Assembly: GCA_010093705.1 (NCBI GenBank) | Contig: MU006106.1 | Coordinates: 213,086 to 277,085 of the forward strand | Direction of reading: 5' to 3' | Source of the DNA: Patellaria atrata CBS 101060 | Taxonomy: Eukaryota > Ascomycota > Dothideomycetes > Patellariales > Patellariaceae | DNA length: 64,000 nucleotides | Part shown: positions 14,621 to 25,503 of the stretch, piece after piece | Layout of the letters: each line of letters opens with the position of its first letter | How positions within the stretch are numbered: the first letter of the stretch is position 1 | Notes under the pieces: generated by a model | What the model was told of the DNA's origin: nothing | Seen by the model: the letters and a program-made list of their open reading frames with translations, nothing else | Database searches by the model: none | Translations under genes and position numbers: made by a program

Positions 14621-14874
14621 TGACTTCAGTTAACTTCATTCTTCACTTCTCTCTCAGTCAACTCAACCTTCTTTACCTTTCCGCCTGTTTCTTCGAGCCG
14701 AACCCTTTTGTTTTGCTTCTGTCGCCCTTCTCCCCCTCCCCCCCACCACCATCAAGAACAACAACACCAGCTTTTGTTGGTAACAACCCCGCGGTGTTCA
14801 ACACGACTTGTCGATCTGCCTTGAGAATTCTCTGGCAAGACTTACTTTCTTCTCTCTACAGACGCGTTCTAGAG

Positions 14875-15023
14875 GTACGTAACTCCAAAAATCTTCAATC
14901 TTACCCCAAATCTCGAATCCGACCTGGTGGCGCGCTGCTAGCCCTCATCTGCCCAAGCTCTCCTCTACCTGCGATTTTGCTCATTCCTAACCTCAATCGA
15001 GATTCGACCACTAACGTATTCAG
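14875..15023 (+). other. Predicted intron in the 5' leader of the phosphatase gene
   Basis: A strong donor GTACGT at 14875 pairs with a branch-like CTAAC near 15011 and the acceptor CAG ending at 15023. The flanks are pyrimidine-rich leader-like sequence upstream of the ATG at 15134. The 149-nt intron lies wholly in the untranslated leader if transcription starts near 14700. Prediction only. Confidence 0.45.
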
Positions 15024-15133
15024 CAGCAGCGGCCTTCAGCTACTTACACTCCTACAGCGAGGATACCATCACACTGAATAAACTTCGTGCGCTTCTGCGC
15101 AAACGCGAGGGCTCTCGCTCACCCTCCCGAAAC

Positions 15134-16894
15134 ATGTCGTCACCACCTAATGAAAATCGTGCTACCGCTCTCACCATCGATCCTACTTTCGCACGCGAAA
15201 TCGCTCAAATACTAGCAACTAATTCGGCTAATTCTACCAATGATTCTTCCCCTGTAGACTCTGTGTCCAATGGCCAAGCTACGAATGGACCGAGTAAGAA
15301 GAAGAAGAAGGCTAAATTGCCCCCAACTCCAACGGTCGCACCAAAAGACTTTGAAGAGCGTGGAGAACACAATGACAGAACGCCAAAGTTCCTTATGCGT
15401 ACGCAAGAGGGTAGGTAGTCGCGTGACCCTAAAGGAATATTGCTGACGGAACTTCTATTAGGTATCACGAAGGTCTTTTACGACTACTTGGAGTGGAACC
15501 AACGTAAACGTATCGATGACGGCAATGTTCCCGGAAGTCCCTGGGAATTTTTTAAAGGACCCGAAACGGCCAATAGGAACCGATACATCAATATTGACCC
15601 GTTTGCGCAAAACAGGATCAAGTTAGTGGTGCCGACCGGCCGAAACGCCTATATCAATGCCAGTCCCATTAAGACTACCAGTACGAAGAACGGACAAGTG
15701 AAGAACTTCATCGCCACACAAGTATGGTTTCCCTTCTCTACAACATGCAATCTCCCGCGATGTTAGCGCATTCCACCGGCACATTTCAACTTCAAAATAC
15801 ATCAGATCATTCATCTAGAAGCTGGTCAATCCCACCAAGTGATTGTTCAGTTCTGAAACGAAGACAGGATCAAGAATACAGCCACTTTTTCGTTTAAAAG
15901 CTGATAAATTTCATTCAAATGGTTGTTCCAGCTCCGAAACGAAGACCTTTATTCAACATACGCTAACGCCATGATTCAACTGGTATTGTATTGTATACAA
16001 GTGCTAAATCTATGACAGGGCCCTAGAAGCGATACTTGTGCCCACTTTTGGCGTATGCTCTGGCATGAGACCAAATCTCCGGCGGTGATTGTGATGCTCA
16101 CTAAACTTCAAGAGGGTGGGAGAGAAAAGTGCTTTCAATACTACCCGGAGTCGATGGCGAACCCCTTCTTACAAGTCAACCAACATGACGAATATAATGA
16201 CGGCTTAGTAATGACTGTCAAACTTGTGAGCATCACCCGTGATCCTGGATCTTGGACCACGATCCGCGAGCTGGAGCTCATCAGGCGTGATACGAACGAA
16301 TCACGCAAAGTTTTCCACCTCTTATTCGAAGGCTGGCCCGATTTCCTCGTCCCCGAGGACCAACAAGCGCTTTGTAATCTCGTCCGCCTATCACAGTGTA
16401 AGGCAAAGGATCTACAAAACCCCCGCATCGTCCACTGCAGCGCCGGAGTTGGCCGCTCTGGTACCTTTATCGCGCTCGACTGGCTTCTTCGAGAATTTCG
16501 TGATGGATCATGGTCGCCAATTCTTCGAGAGGAGGAGGAAGCTAACAAAGCGACTGACTCCGTCACTACTCTAAAGGATGGCAACGACCCTGCCGAAGCG
16601 GCCGACCACGACCCTGCTAAAGCGGATGCCCATGACCCTGTCAAAGATACAAAGGACCCTACCGAAGATACCAAGGACTTTGCCATCAAAGACATCAAGG
16701 ATCCGATTAGGGATATCGTGGACCAACTCCGCGAACAACGTCTCACCATGGTCCAGTCCGAGACCCAGCTTGCTTTTCTTTACAAGACCATGAGGGGTAT
16801 GTGGGATGCAAGTATGATGTTCGCAAATATTAATGAAGCGAATGAAAGGCCATTGGCATCCCTGGAGATTAATGATGCGCCCCGTGGAGGATAA
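15134..16894 (+). CDS. Protein tyrosine phosphatase, classical PTP
   Basis: Exons 15134-15410, 15462-15721 and 16019-16894 give 470 residues. The N-terminal 90 residues are Ser/Asn-rich with a Lys cluster. The PTP domain follows: KNFIATQGP at the exon 2/3 join, the WPD loop (Trp285-Asp287), and the P-loop HCSAGVGRSGTF with nucleophile Cys319 and its Arg. A Q-loop MVQSETQ lies near residues 424-429. Between the P-loop helix and LREQRLTMVQS is an insertion of about 50 residues built of DP-containing repeats (DPAEA, DPAKA, DPVKD, DPTED, DPIRD). It dephosphorylates phosphotyrosine, in yeasts mostly on MAP kinases. The closest well-known relatives are yeast Ptp1 and fission yeast Pyp-type enzymes; the exact orthologue is not settled. 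Intron 2 is long (297 nt). Confidence 0.92.
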
Positions 16895-18166
16895 ATCCAT
16901 GGAGAATAAGGAAGTTGCCTAACTTCGAACAAGTAACTTCCATCAGGTTCCGACTTCCATTTGGGCTTTCATTGTACAATTTTCACTACTTCTGGGCTTG
17001 TTGCTGCTTTTTCCACCCCATTGAGCTTTCGAACGAAGGTTCGGTCTGTATTTGTTCCTCCTTTTTCCTTTTTTCCTTTTTCACATCGAGCATCAGGATG
17101 AGATTTCCACGCGGTTGGCCGAATAGTGACGCCATCGCTCATATGCTCTGTTACATGTCTTCCCTCCCCCTCTCAGCTTTTGAGCAAGCGATGGTGCGAT
17201 TGGAGTAATCACGGTGGTTTTGGACCTTTTCCGGCTTAGGAGAGGGCAAGAGTGACGAGTTGGTGTTCGATTGATTGAATGATTGATTGGGTAGATGGTT
17301 CACCTCATATGGCTTTTCCCCTTGGGTATGTCATTAGTTTATCCACTTCCTCAGGCTAGAATCTTTCCCCCTGGGTTTGGCAGTGCGTCATCCCAACTTC
17401 CCCTTAGGCTAGAATTTGGTTTCACGACTTAGTCTAGTTACGAAATAAAAAATACAAGTTCTTTGCTTGTAATGATGTGCGATGTGCGATGTGCGATGTG
17501 TGATCTTTTTACTTGTTATGTCCTGCTTTATCTTTGGTACTGCATACATCCCTCTATACCCTCATACTTCTCTAAGGTACACTGCTTACGATCCGCCTCA
17601 CCCTTGTCTTGAAAATATGAATCCTCAATAGTGCGATCGATTCCTGTGACACAGCAGTCGAGTCCCCGATGAGAATCAGAAGAAGGGCGGTCAATCCCGT
17701 CAACAACGGAGGGGGAGGACAAGGAGGGGGGAGGTAGTTTGCTCACTGAACAAGGGAACAACTGTTATATAATCTACACAGAGGAGGAGAACGGGCGATT
17801 TACGCGTCTGATGAAGCGATCGATCTCACGGCATTCCCTGCGTTTAAGGATGTTATAACGAAGGTACTGGACCATAAAGTCTGGGCGGTAAAGTTACACG
17901 GGTTGTAGAGCTCGTATTTGTACTCTACTGTCAGCTCGATTATTGGCAGGGGCTGGTTATGAGTAATCTAGGACTGGGGGAATGAGTTACAATTATTGCT
18001 ACTCAGTCTGTCTCCTACACGAACCTGACGCCGTATATATACCCAAACCTCGACCTCGGACCCATCCCATCCGATCAACAAAACGCCTCTATGGAACGGT
18101 TATAAGCTTCTCACCAAACATCGCCGATGTATGAATACGCAACAGCAACACCCTCAACGACACTAC
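16895..18166. other. Convergent intergenic region, PTP / ATG4
   Basis: Non-coding 1.27 kb between two converging genes, with no supported gene. It includes a GATT-rich run near 17270-17293 and the heptanucleotide array at 17476-17503. Confidence 0.5.
17476..17503. repeat. Microsatellite (GATGTGC)4
   Basis: Four consecutive 7-nt units; the last differs by one base. It sits in the 3' intergenic region between PTP and ATG4. Confidence 0.85.
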
Positions 18167-19594
18167 TCAAAACCCTTCTTCCGTGTCCTCTCCTTCGTCG
18201 AAACTCTCCACCTCGTCCACCGCCTCTGGTCTTTCTACCGCTTGTCCGCTATACCCCCCACTTCCAACCGGCTCCCTATCCGCTACGTGGATGACCTTCT
18301 TCCCGCTTCCCTCGGGCTCCTTCTCGATCTCTTTCCTCCACGCTCTCCAGTCGTCCTCGTCGCGGATGAGGAAGGCGATTAACATGGAGGGGTCGAGCTC
18401 GGAGACATGAACGCGGCGCAAACGTCGCGTGTGACAGGAATCGATGTCCTCGCGGGTGTATGACTCGGGGTTGGTGTGGAGGGGTAAAAGAGGGCGGGTA
18501 TGGTGGGGGTCGAGGTAGAAGTAGGAGTGGGCTTGATGGCCGATGAAGTAGTGCGAGGAACCTGGCCGACCGCCCGCGATGCCGATGGATTGCGGCATTT
18601 GCAACGTTGCGGCTAGGGAGGACCAGTAGACGGGTGTTATGCGGTCGATGCCTAGACGGGTGCCGATGAGCATGAGGGTTGGGGTGAAGGTGGCGGAGGG
18701 TTTGGCGATGGAGAGGAAGGAGTCCTCGTAGATGTCGGAGCCGTCGCCGGTTATGTATACTTTCATTCCGGCGGGTTCGTAGGAGTTTGTTAGGGCTCTG
18801 GGGTATGGTTAGTCTCGAGGTAAGTAGTAGAGGTATGGGGAAGCCGTACTGTATACACCGTGCGGTTGCTGAGGGGCCAAACCATTCGCCAGGATGCTTC
18901 CCACAGGCCGCTGCGCCGTGCTCTACAAATTTGTGTATTGAGAAGGGAGCTTTAGGGTCGTCTGCGAAAAGTGCTAATAGGGTTGTCTCGTCGTGAGTCT
19001 TGCTCCCTCTTCTCCACTCTGGAATATAATCAGCCCGTACTATTCGAGAAGGATATACTCGAATGGAGTCATACCTCTCCCAAATCTGAGGAATAGCAGA
19101 GAGTTCGCCAAAAGACACTGGCCAGAACGTATCATACATCCCCATCCCGAATCCGTGGCAAACCCTCCTTGATTCCCCAACTGACTCTTCAGCCGCACCG
19201 AGAAACTCATAGCCGACGTAGCCTTCGGATCTGGAGATTTAGGTATCGGGGTGAAGTTTGAACGATATGTTATCCATATCTTCGATTCAAAGTCATCTAG
19301 AAACGCCGGCGGCCACCCACCATCGTCTCCGTCGTTATTCTGTGCTTGGGAGTCATCCGCACTACTCGACCCGCTCTTTTCCTCCGTCCAAGAGTTATCG
19401 GAGCTATGAGAGACTGAGAGTTCGGTAAACGACTCTTCTGAAGCATCTGGTGGGCGTGAGGTCGAGTCCGGGGAAGAGTCATATCGCGTCCCTAGACACC
19501 ATATCGGAGCATTGGAAGGGTCGTCATTCCGGGGAATAGGGTCCCAGAAATACTGGACTACACGCTTGCTAAAACGACCGATATCATTTGCCAT
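18167..19594 (-). CDS. ATG4: Autophagy cysteine protease Atg4 (peptidase C54)
   Basis: Exons 19594-19075, 19018-18850 and 18797-18167 give 439 residues. Joins restore LRFGREWRRG and RCIQALTNSYEPAG. Catalytic residues can be placed: Cys153 in DSGWGCMIRSGQ, and Asp326/His328 in FYLDPHH. N-terminal family block: VVQYFWDP. Residues about 40-95 are a Ser/Asp-rich low-complexity insertion. Atg4 cleaves the C-terminal tail of Atg8 before lipidation and later removes it from phosphatidylethanolamine, in the cytosol. The last 60 residues are Glu/Gly-rich and end EGEDTEEGF, likely including an Atg8-interacting tail, though I cannot prove a motif. It is divergent from the SQS1-like gene, sharing a 755-bp promoter. 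Confidence 0.95.
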
Positions 19595-20349
19595 AATCGA
19601 GGGGCGTAGTGGAAAGAGTATAGGTGGGAGATGGGGGAAACAGCTATAAGCGGAGGTGGTGAGGAACGCGGTCTGGTGACGATGGCTGGCTGAAGGTCAA
19701 GGTGGTCAAAGCTTTTAGATAGAGACGTATCGTAATTAGCATTCGGTTGTATGTACAGCGACTTTGGAAGACTTTTTATTTCTTTCTCAAATTATAAGTC
19801 TTAAAAGTGCTATACAAAAGGCTTTCTATGCTTCACTATCTGAAGTTGAAGCAAAGGTGAGGTGGGCTGGGGGTTTGGCGGGGCAGCGGCCGGAAGACCC
19901 CTGTCCGTTCAGACCCCTGTCGGCTAATTGGAACTACCCACCATGCACGTCAACTCTCAATATAAATCCGAGAAACTTCAGCAACAAACAAACACTTCAA
20001 CAACAGGAACAGGAACATTGTTCACGCTCAATCATTCCGCATCATTCGTGCTAATATTCAGCATCATAAACTGATAAGCTCAAGCTTCTTGATACTTCTG
20101 TATCGACAGGCGCACTTTTTCTTACGCAGCACTCTTGTTTACTCTCTTCACAAAGTACCACAGTACACCCCCTTCATTCACTTTCACCTCCAATTTTCTT
20201 TTGTGATTCTATCTTCGCCTGCGCGTGTACTTTAATGTTTTTTATTGTCCTTGCGTCAACAACATCCTGGAAGTACATCTCGCCGTCTCGCATTTCACAT
20301 ATCAGTTGTCGCCACTCTACACTTTAGAGAAGCTGTTTCAAATCTCAAC
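19595..20349. promoter_or_regulatory. Shared divergent promoter, ATG4 / SQS1-like
   Basis: Non-coding 755 bp between divergent starts. A TATA-like TATAAAT lies at 19971 on the plus strand, followed by a CA/CT-rich leader toward the SQS1-like start. Core element assignment is tentative. Confidence 0.4.
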
Positions 20350-22712
20350 ATGGCGAGGGGTAATAATAAGAGGAAGATTTCTCGAGATAGCGAAGAAAGG
20401 TTCATTGCGATGCAACAACCTCGTCGCGTTTCTACTTTTGCTCCGCCAGCTGATTATCACGGTGGAATTGGTCCCCAGCCAACTCAAATCAACCAGTGGA
20501 ACGCATTTGTTAACCGAACTGCTCGAGAAAGTACAAATGCTTTTTTGTCCAGTCCAAACGCAGCTTGGAATCAACCTGCCTTTCAACCAAGTTCAAGCAC
20601 AAACAGGAATGCACCTACTTCTCAGCCAAGTCTCTACGGTGTGTCGACACCCCAGGCAACTCCAAGCAATACAGTCACATCTCAACCCATTCAAGACAAA
20701 GGTGCCAAGACTAGTACTGTAAAGGACAATAGCCAGTCTTCCGCATATAGTTCCCGGGCTCGGTTGCGTTGGGTATCATCCTATGGATCTGGACTGCCTC
20801 AAGCAGGTAGGTGTATTATTTCAATATCATGTGATAGTTTACTGAGATAGTATTAGCTCAAGGACCTTCCTCACTTTCGAATGCTGCGCATCGCGCCGAT
20901 ATGCAGGAGTATGGCCAAGAGTGGTCATCATCCACAAACCTCCGACGCAGCAAACCCATCGGATTTATCAGCGCTGGTACTTTAAAACCGGAAATTCCCA
21001 GGTATGCACTACTCACCGAAGGACCATCAAATGAAACTTCCGCCGCCATGACTGAAGATATATCCGCTAAGCTCAGCATTGAGGATGAAACGCGTCAATT
21101 GTCTTCTCTCACCGCAGATCAGTTAGCAGTCAAAGCTCCATCAGAAGTCGATGAAGCTCCTGTACCGGAAGACCTCGAGTTCTTCGTTGATACTGTAGGC
21201 TCGGCTGTCGCTATAACTCTACCCCAACCACGTGTCCGTAGTCCCTCACCAACTTCTTCTTCTTCCAGTGAAGAAGAGATTTTATTCCAAGGCAGATCCG
21301 GTTACATGACAATAGTAGATCCTGTTGTCGATAAATTGCAACAGGTCTCCTTATCCGTTGGATCACCTAGTTCCAATCACAAGAGCAACTTTCAACTCTC
21401 AAAGCGCCCTATACTCCAAGACGAGGGGCCTGACGATGAAGCTGTTGCTGATTATCTTGAAAACATTGCGGCAAATGAAAATGATGGCAATGGGGCTAAC
21501 TTGACTAGCTTCCGTACATTATCAGCAAACGATGGAAACGCTATCTTTTTACCAAGTAAAGAGCCAGAGGGGACTGCGGCTTCGCAAAGTGCTTCGAGAT
21601 TCCGAAAAAGCGGCGGCTTGGGCGAAATCGATCTCGGCGACTTGAACAAGTATAAGGTATCGAAAGAACTGACTGGACCAGTCGAAGTCATCTTGGCCAA
21701 GCGTCGACGTAAAACAACGGGGTTCCAGTACCTCGTTCTCTACAAAGGTGGTATTATCCAAGACGCGCAGTGGATCCCACTTACGGCACTTGAGAGAAGT
21801 CCGGCAAGACGATTGATTTCGACCTTCGAAGATGTTCTCGTGCAAGAAGCGCTCGCTCGGCGTAATAATTTGAATGACGATGATGAATTCTCTGATGCAG
21901 ACGATTTCTACGATGACACCGATGAGAACGACGATTCCTCCGAAGACAACAAGGATGTTCGGCAGAGAAGGATCGATGAGTTGGACGACGAGATCATCGC
22001 GCGTCTACTTTCAAAGCAAGAAGAACTCGGAATGGGCTCCGACGAACTTCTACTTTATACTGCCGATGACATCAACAAGGCTGCTGCTGAGGTTAACGAT
22101 GCCGCCGCCGACGAAATCTGGGGAGGTCATCAGACAAGATACTATGGAGTCCCACAGCAGCAAAGGATGAGCGATCGCGCTATGGGAAAGCGTCCAGTTG
22201 GACAGTATCCCTCCGCAAGTCTCTTCGCAGATGTACTCGAGCAGAATCCGACCAAGGCCTATGACATCATGAACTTCGAAGCCCCTAGCCTGCGCAAGAA
22301 GTCCAAGGGCAATCAAGGCCTTGTCCCCTTTGGTTCGGGAGACGCCGAGCTCGAGGAGAGGATGCAGAAGACCTGGGAGAAGGACCGGGCCAAAAAGCGC
22401 CAGCGCAAGATTGAGCGCGAGGCCTTGCGCGCCGAAGGTCTCCTCGGTGGCGCGAAGGGGAAGAAGAAGAGCAAAGCCGGTCCCAGTACCGGTCCCAGCC
22501 GATCCCGCTACGCTAGAGCGGGTGGCGTGAGGTACCGGGACGGGGACATCGTGGCCGCCGGGGTTCCAGAACTTGGGGCCGAGAACCGTGGTCGGGCCTT
22601 GCTGGAGAAGATGGGGTGGAGTTCGGGTACGGCTCTAGGAGCCGAGCACAACAAGGGGCCCGTGGACCCGATCATCCACGTCGTCAAGAACTCCCGTGCC
22701 GGCTTGGGTTAG
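20350..22712 (+). CDS. SQS1-like G-patch protein, R3H domain not visible
   Basis: Two exons, 20350-20806 and 20857-22712, with a 50-nt GTAGGT...TTAG intron, giving 770 residues. A basic N terminus (MARGNNKRK) and a Gln/Ser-rich region are followed by acidic stretches (DADDFYDDTDENDDSSED). A conserved YDIMNFEAPSLRKK block and a Lys/Arg/Glu helix lead to a C-terminal G-patch (about residues 724-770, GRALLEKMGW...AGLG). This matches yeast Sqs1/Pfa1, a nucleolar and nuclear activator of the DEAH helicase Prp43 in ribosome biogenesis and splicing. Known members carry an R3H domain between the basic helix and the G-patch. Here about 30 Gly/Ser/Arg-rich residues take that place. The last ~500 bp are much more GC-rich at third codon positions than the rest of the gene. 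Confidence 0.85.
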
Positions 22713-23478
22713 GCGTTCTTCGTTGGCGTGTGTTTTTCTCAGTTTTCGTAAAAACTGGGTATCGTGGGTTGAGTAGGTTTACGGTACGGTGCTAGATCAT
22801 CTTGAGGACTATTATATTGTACTTGTAGGCTAGTTTAGGGAAGTGGTATACCTGTCGTCAAAATTTGGTCTTGAATCTCCTCTGCTGTGACTTGTGTGGT
22901 CTAGTTTATCACCACGGCAGTATATGACACCGCTATTGCCAGTTTGGCAAGTTAGACGCTGAAACCCTCCGTGTAGTTATATCCCACATTCCTTACTGTC
23001 CCCTCCTATACCTCCCTCACCCTTCTTCTATATTCCCCCCATTCCCCTACCATCCCCTCCTACAGCCTCCCCACTCTCCTTCTCTAAACCCCCATCCCCC
23101 TACCATCCCCATCTATACCCTTCCAGCCCTGTCTATATATCCCCCATTTCCTCTCCATTCACGTCCCAAACCGCTCCCATCCCCTCCTCTCGCACGAGAG
23201 GCCTACGACCCGCTCCGGCCATAACTCACGGCTCGCGGGTATGCCGGGGATGGGGGAGTCGTGGGTACAGGATACTGGGGTGTATGCAGGGAACTATATC
23301 ACTGAGTCTGAAATACGATAGCAGCAGGGAGACGGTGCGGATAATATGTGAAGTGACGTCTTCATATCTTGATTCAACCCCGTCCATGACACCAACCCCC
23401 CATATCCCCGTAAAGAGGTACAAAAAACCCAATATCCCAATCCAACGCCCCAAACCCCTATGCCACCTTACGCACCCA
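22713..23478. other. Convergent intergenic region with pyrimidine tract
   Basis: Separates the 3' ends of the SQS1-like and permease genes. The first 280 bp are ordinary 3' flank; the pyrimidine tract at 22985-23200 is listed separately. No gene. Confidence 0.5.
22985..23200 (+). repeat. Degenerate C/T-rich minisatellite-like tract
   Basis: About 215 bp almost purely C and T with A spacers. Recurring phrases such as ACCATCCCC and CTCCTA return roughly every 50-60 bases. It ends in a perfect short hairpin, CCTCTCG-CA-CGAGAGG (23186-23201). It lies between two converging genes. Confidence 0.6.
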
Positions 23479-25503
23479 TCACCCCTTCCCCGCCGATACC
23501 GCGCTCGCCCTCCGCACGGTGACAGCCTGTTCCCCACTCAGCGGCACACCTTTGACAAAGACGGCATTATCCTCCATAACCGAATTACCATATTTTATAT
23601 ACTTATGCCTGGCGCGCCAAACCCAATAGATGCCGGGAAAAAGTATCGTCGCGCCCACAATGGCGCAGGACCAATTCATATAATCAATAGTGCTCGGCGT
23701 AACCGGCACATACAACGGGGCGATATACATCACAATGACTAAACAACTCCAACACACGCTGGCGATGTTGATAGGATATCCCCATCTCCCGAGATCGAAG
23801 TGTGGGCGCGGGGGCAGGATACTCCGGCCGCGGATGAGGACGACGAGGATGGGTGTGACGTAGCCGATTTGCAACGTCACGCCACCGCCTGAGATGATGG
23901 ATTCCATGGCGATGTCGGAGCCAAGGGTGATAAGGCCGATGATGAGCTCGATGACGACGAGGGCCATCATGGCGCGCAGCGGGATGCCGAAGCGGGTGTC
24001 GACGTAGGCGAAATATTCGGAGTAGGGGTAAGCTTTATCGCGAGCCATGCTCCAGGCAAGACGGGAGCCGGAAAGGTTGTTGCCGACGATGATGAAGAAC
24101 TGTGGACATTAGTTGATGATGGGGAAAAAGGGGGAATGAGGAGGGTGACTTACATTTATACCCATATTCATGAAGGCGCAGAAGAGACCGCCGGCCCAGA
24201 CTGAGTTCATGACGTCGATGAACCAGTTAAGATAGGGCTGCGTCTCGCCCATGTAGCTCTCCCAGTTGGATGCTGTCCACAACATTACGATGGCACCGAG
24301 CCAGCTTGTGATGCTACAGAATACCATCGACCAGACCATGGCGCGCTATTTCAAATCTGTCAGTATGTCTTAATTGAATTAACTAATAAGGAACTTACAG
24401 GTGCTTGCCGAGCTGCGTCTTTCATCTCTTCCACAAGATGCATCATACCGTCCGTACCGTACAGAGCGTACATTGGTGAATAAAGTGACATTATGAAAAC
24501 CCAACCTTTGTTCCCGTAACCGGTGTTGTCGATGAACTTTTGGAAGATGAAATATGCATCGTGCTTAGGGGCCATAACGGAAAAAGCAATTGCCCAAGCG
24601 ATACCGAAACCTACAGTCCAGATCGCGCCCGAAACGTTCAATGCTGGTAGGATCCTATGTCATGTCAGAACTATACTCTTCTTCACAGAATGATACAGTG
24701 AGCATACCTAGGCATCAAATTGCATAGAACGGGACCGACAAGCAAGACTGAGTAAGTCAGCCACGTCAACCATGGCTGCTCACTGGTCAGTGACCCTCAT
24801 CATCTATGATCAAATAGGGAAGCATACCTTCCATTCGTAATCCGGATGAGTAACCTCCACAAATGCCTGGATGATGTTTGCGCTGTTCAAAGCGCAACTG
24901 GCAGCCGTGGAAATTTCTCCAACAAGGACAGCCCACCCGACTAGATAGGAAAGGAAAGGACGAACTCGAGGGGTGGCAACAGCTTGGGTGTAGTATCTTG
25001 AGCCTTTAGCGTCTTCCCATATACAAAGATCATTTATTCTCACTGTTGACCACCTGCTGTGGGCCAGATACCGCAATATTCGGCGAGAGAAGTCATGAGA
25101 AGCGTTTGGAAAATAGCAACAACGATACTGAGCTTGTGAGCTTTCTTTACATAGTAGAGTATTGGTTTTAGAAGACTAACGTTCCCCAGACCAGACCGAA
25201 CGGGCCCCCGATGTCGAAGATGGTCTCAAATAGTACAATATTACATGAGTAACTGGCTGATATCATGATCTGATAAGCGCATACTGAAGATAATGGTCAG
25301 AAAGCTGCTTTCCAGTCATTATGGAATATTTCCGTCATAAACTTACACGTCCAGAAGTTATACATGCGCTTAAGCTCGGGCTTCTTGCCCATAGACATGA
25401 GCAGGGCATCATCGCTAGTTACAGAGATCGCGTCGTCTGAGAGTGCTTTCTCGTCGACGTAGACCTCACCAGAGGGCGCATTCGGGTCCTCGTCGTACTT
25501 CAT
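23479..25503 (-). CDS. Amino-acid/choline permease, APC superfamily
   Basis: Eight exons: 25503-25347, 25283-25181, 25127-25044, 24996-24828, 24775-24708, 24654-24399, 24345-24154 and 24099-23479, giving 549 residues in one frame. A hydrophilic N terminus (about 45 residues) leads to FWTLCAYQIMISASYSCNIVLFE and GGPFGLVWG, then TSLAEYCGIWPTAGGQQYY. This motif set is typical of the Uga4/Hnm1-like fungal branch that carries GABA, choline or other amines. About 12 membrane segments are expected. Plasma-membrane uptake is likely; the substrate cannot be read from sequence. Intron 3 ends in AAG and is only 47 nt. An upstream 14-codon ORF lies in the leader. The 3' half is GC-rich. Confidence 0.92.

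Noticed and set aside
14620-15081. 153-codon frame ahead of the phosphatase gene
   Set aside because: CT-rich leader-like sequence crossed by a predicted intron; better explained as 5' leader.
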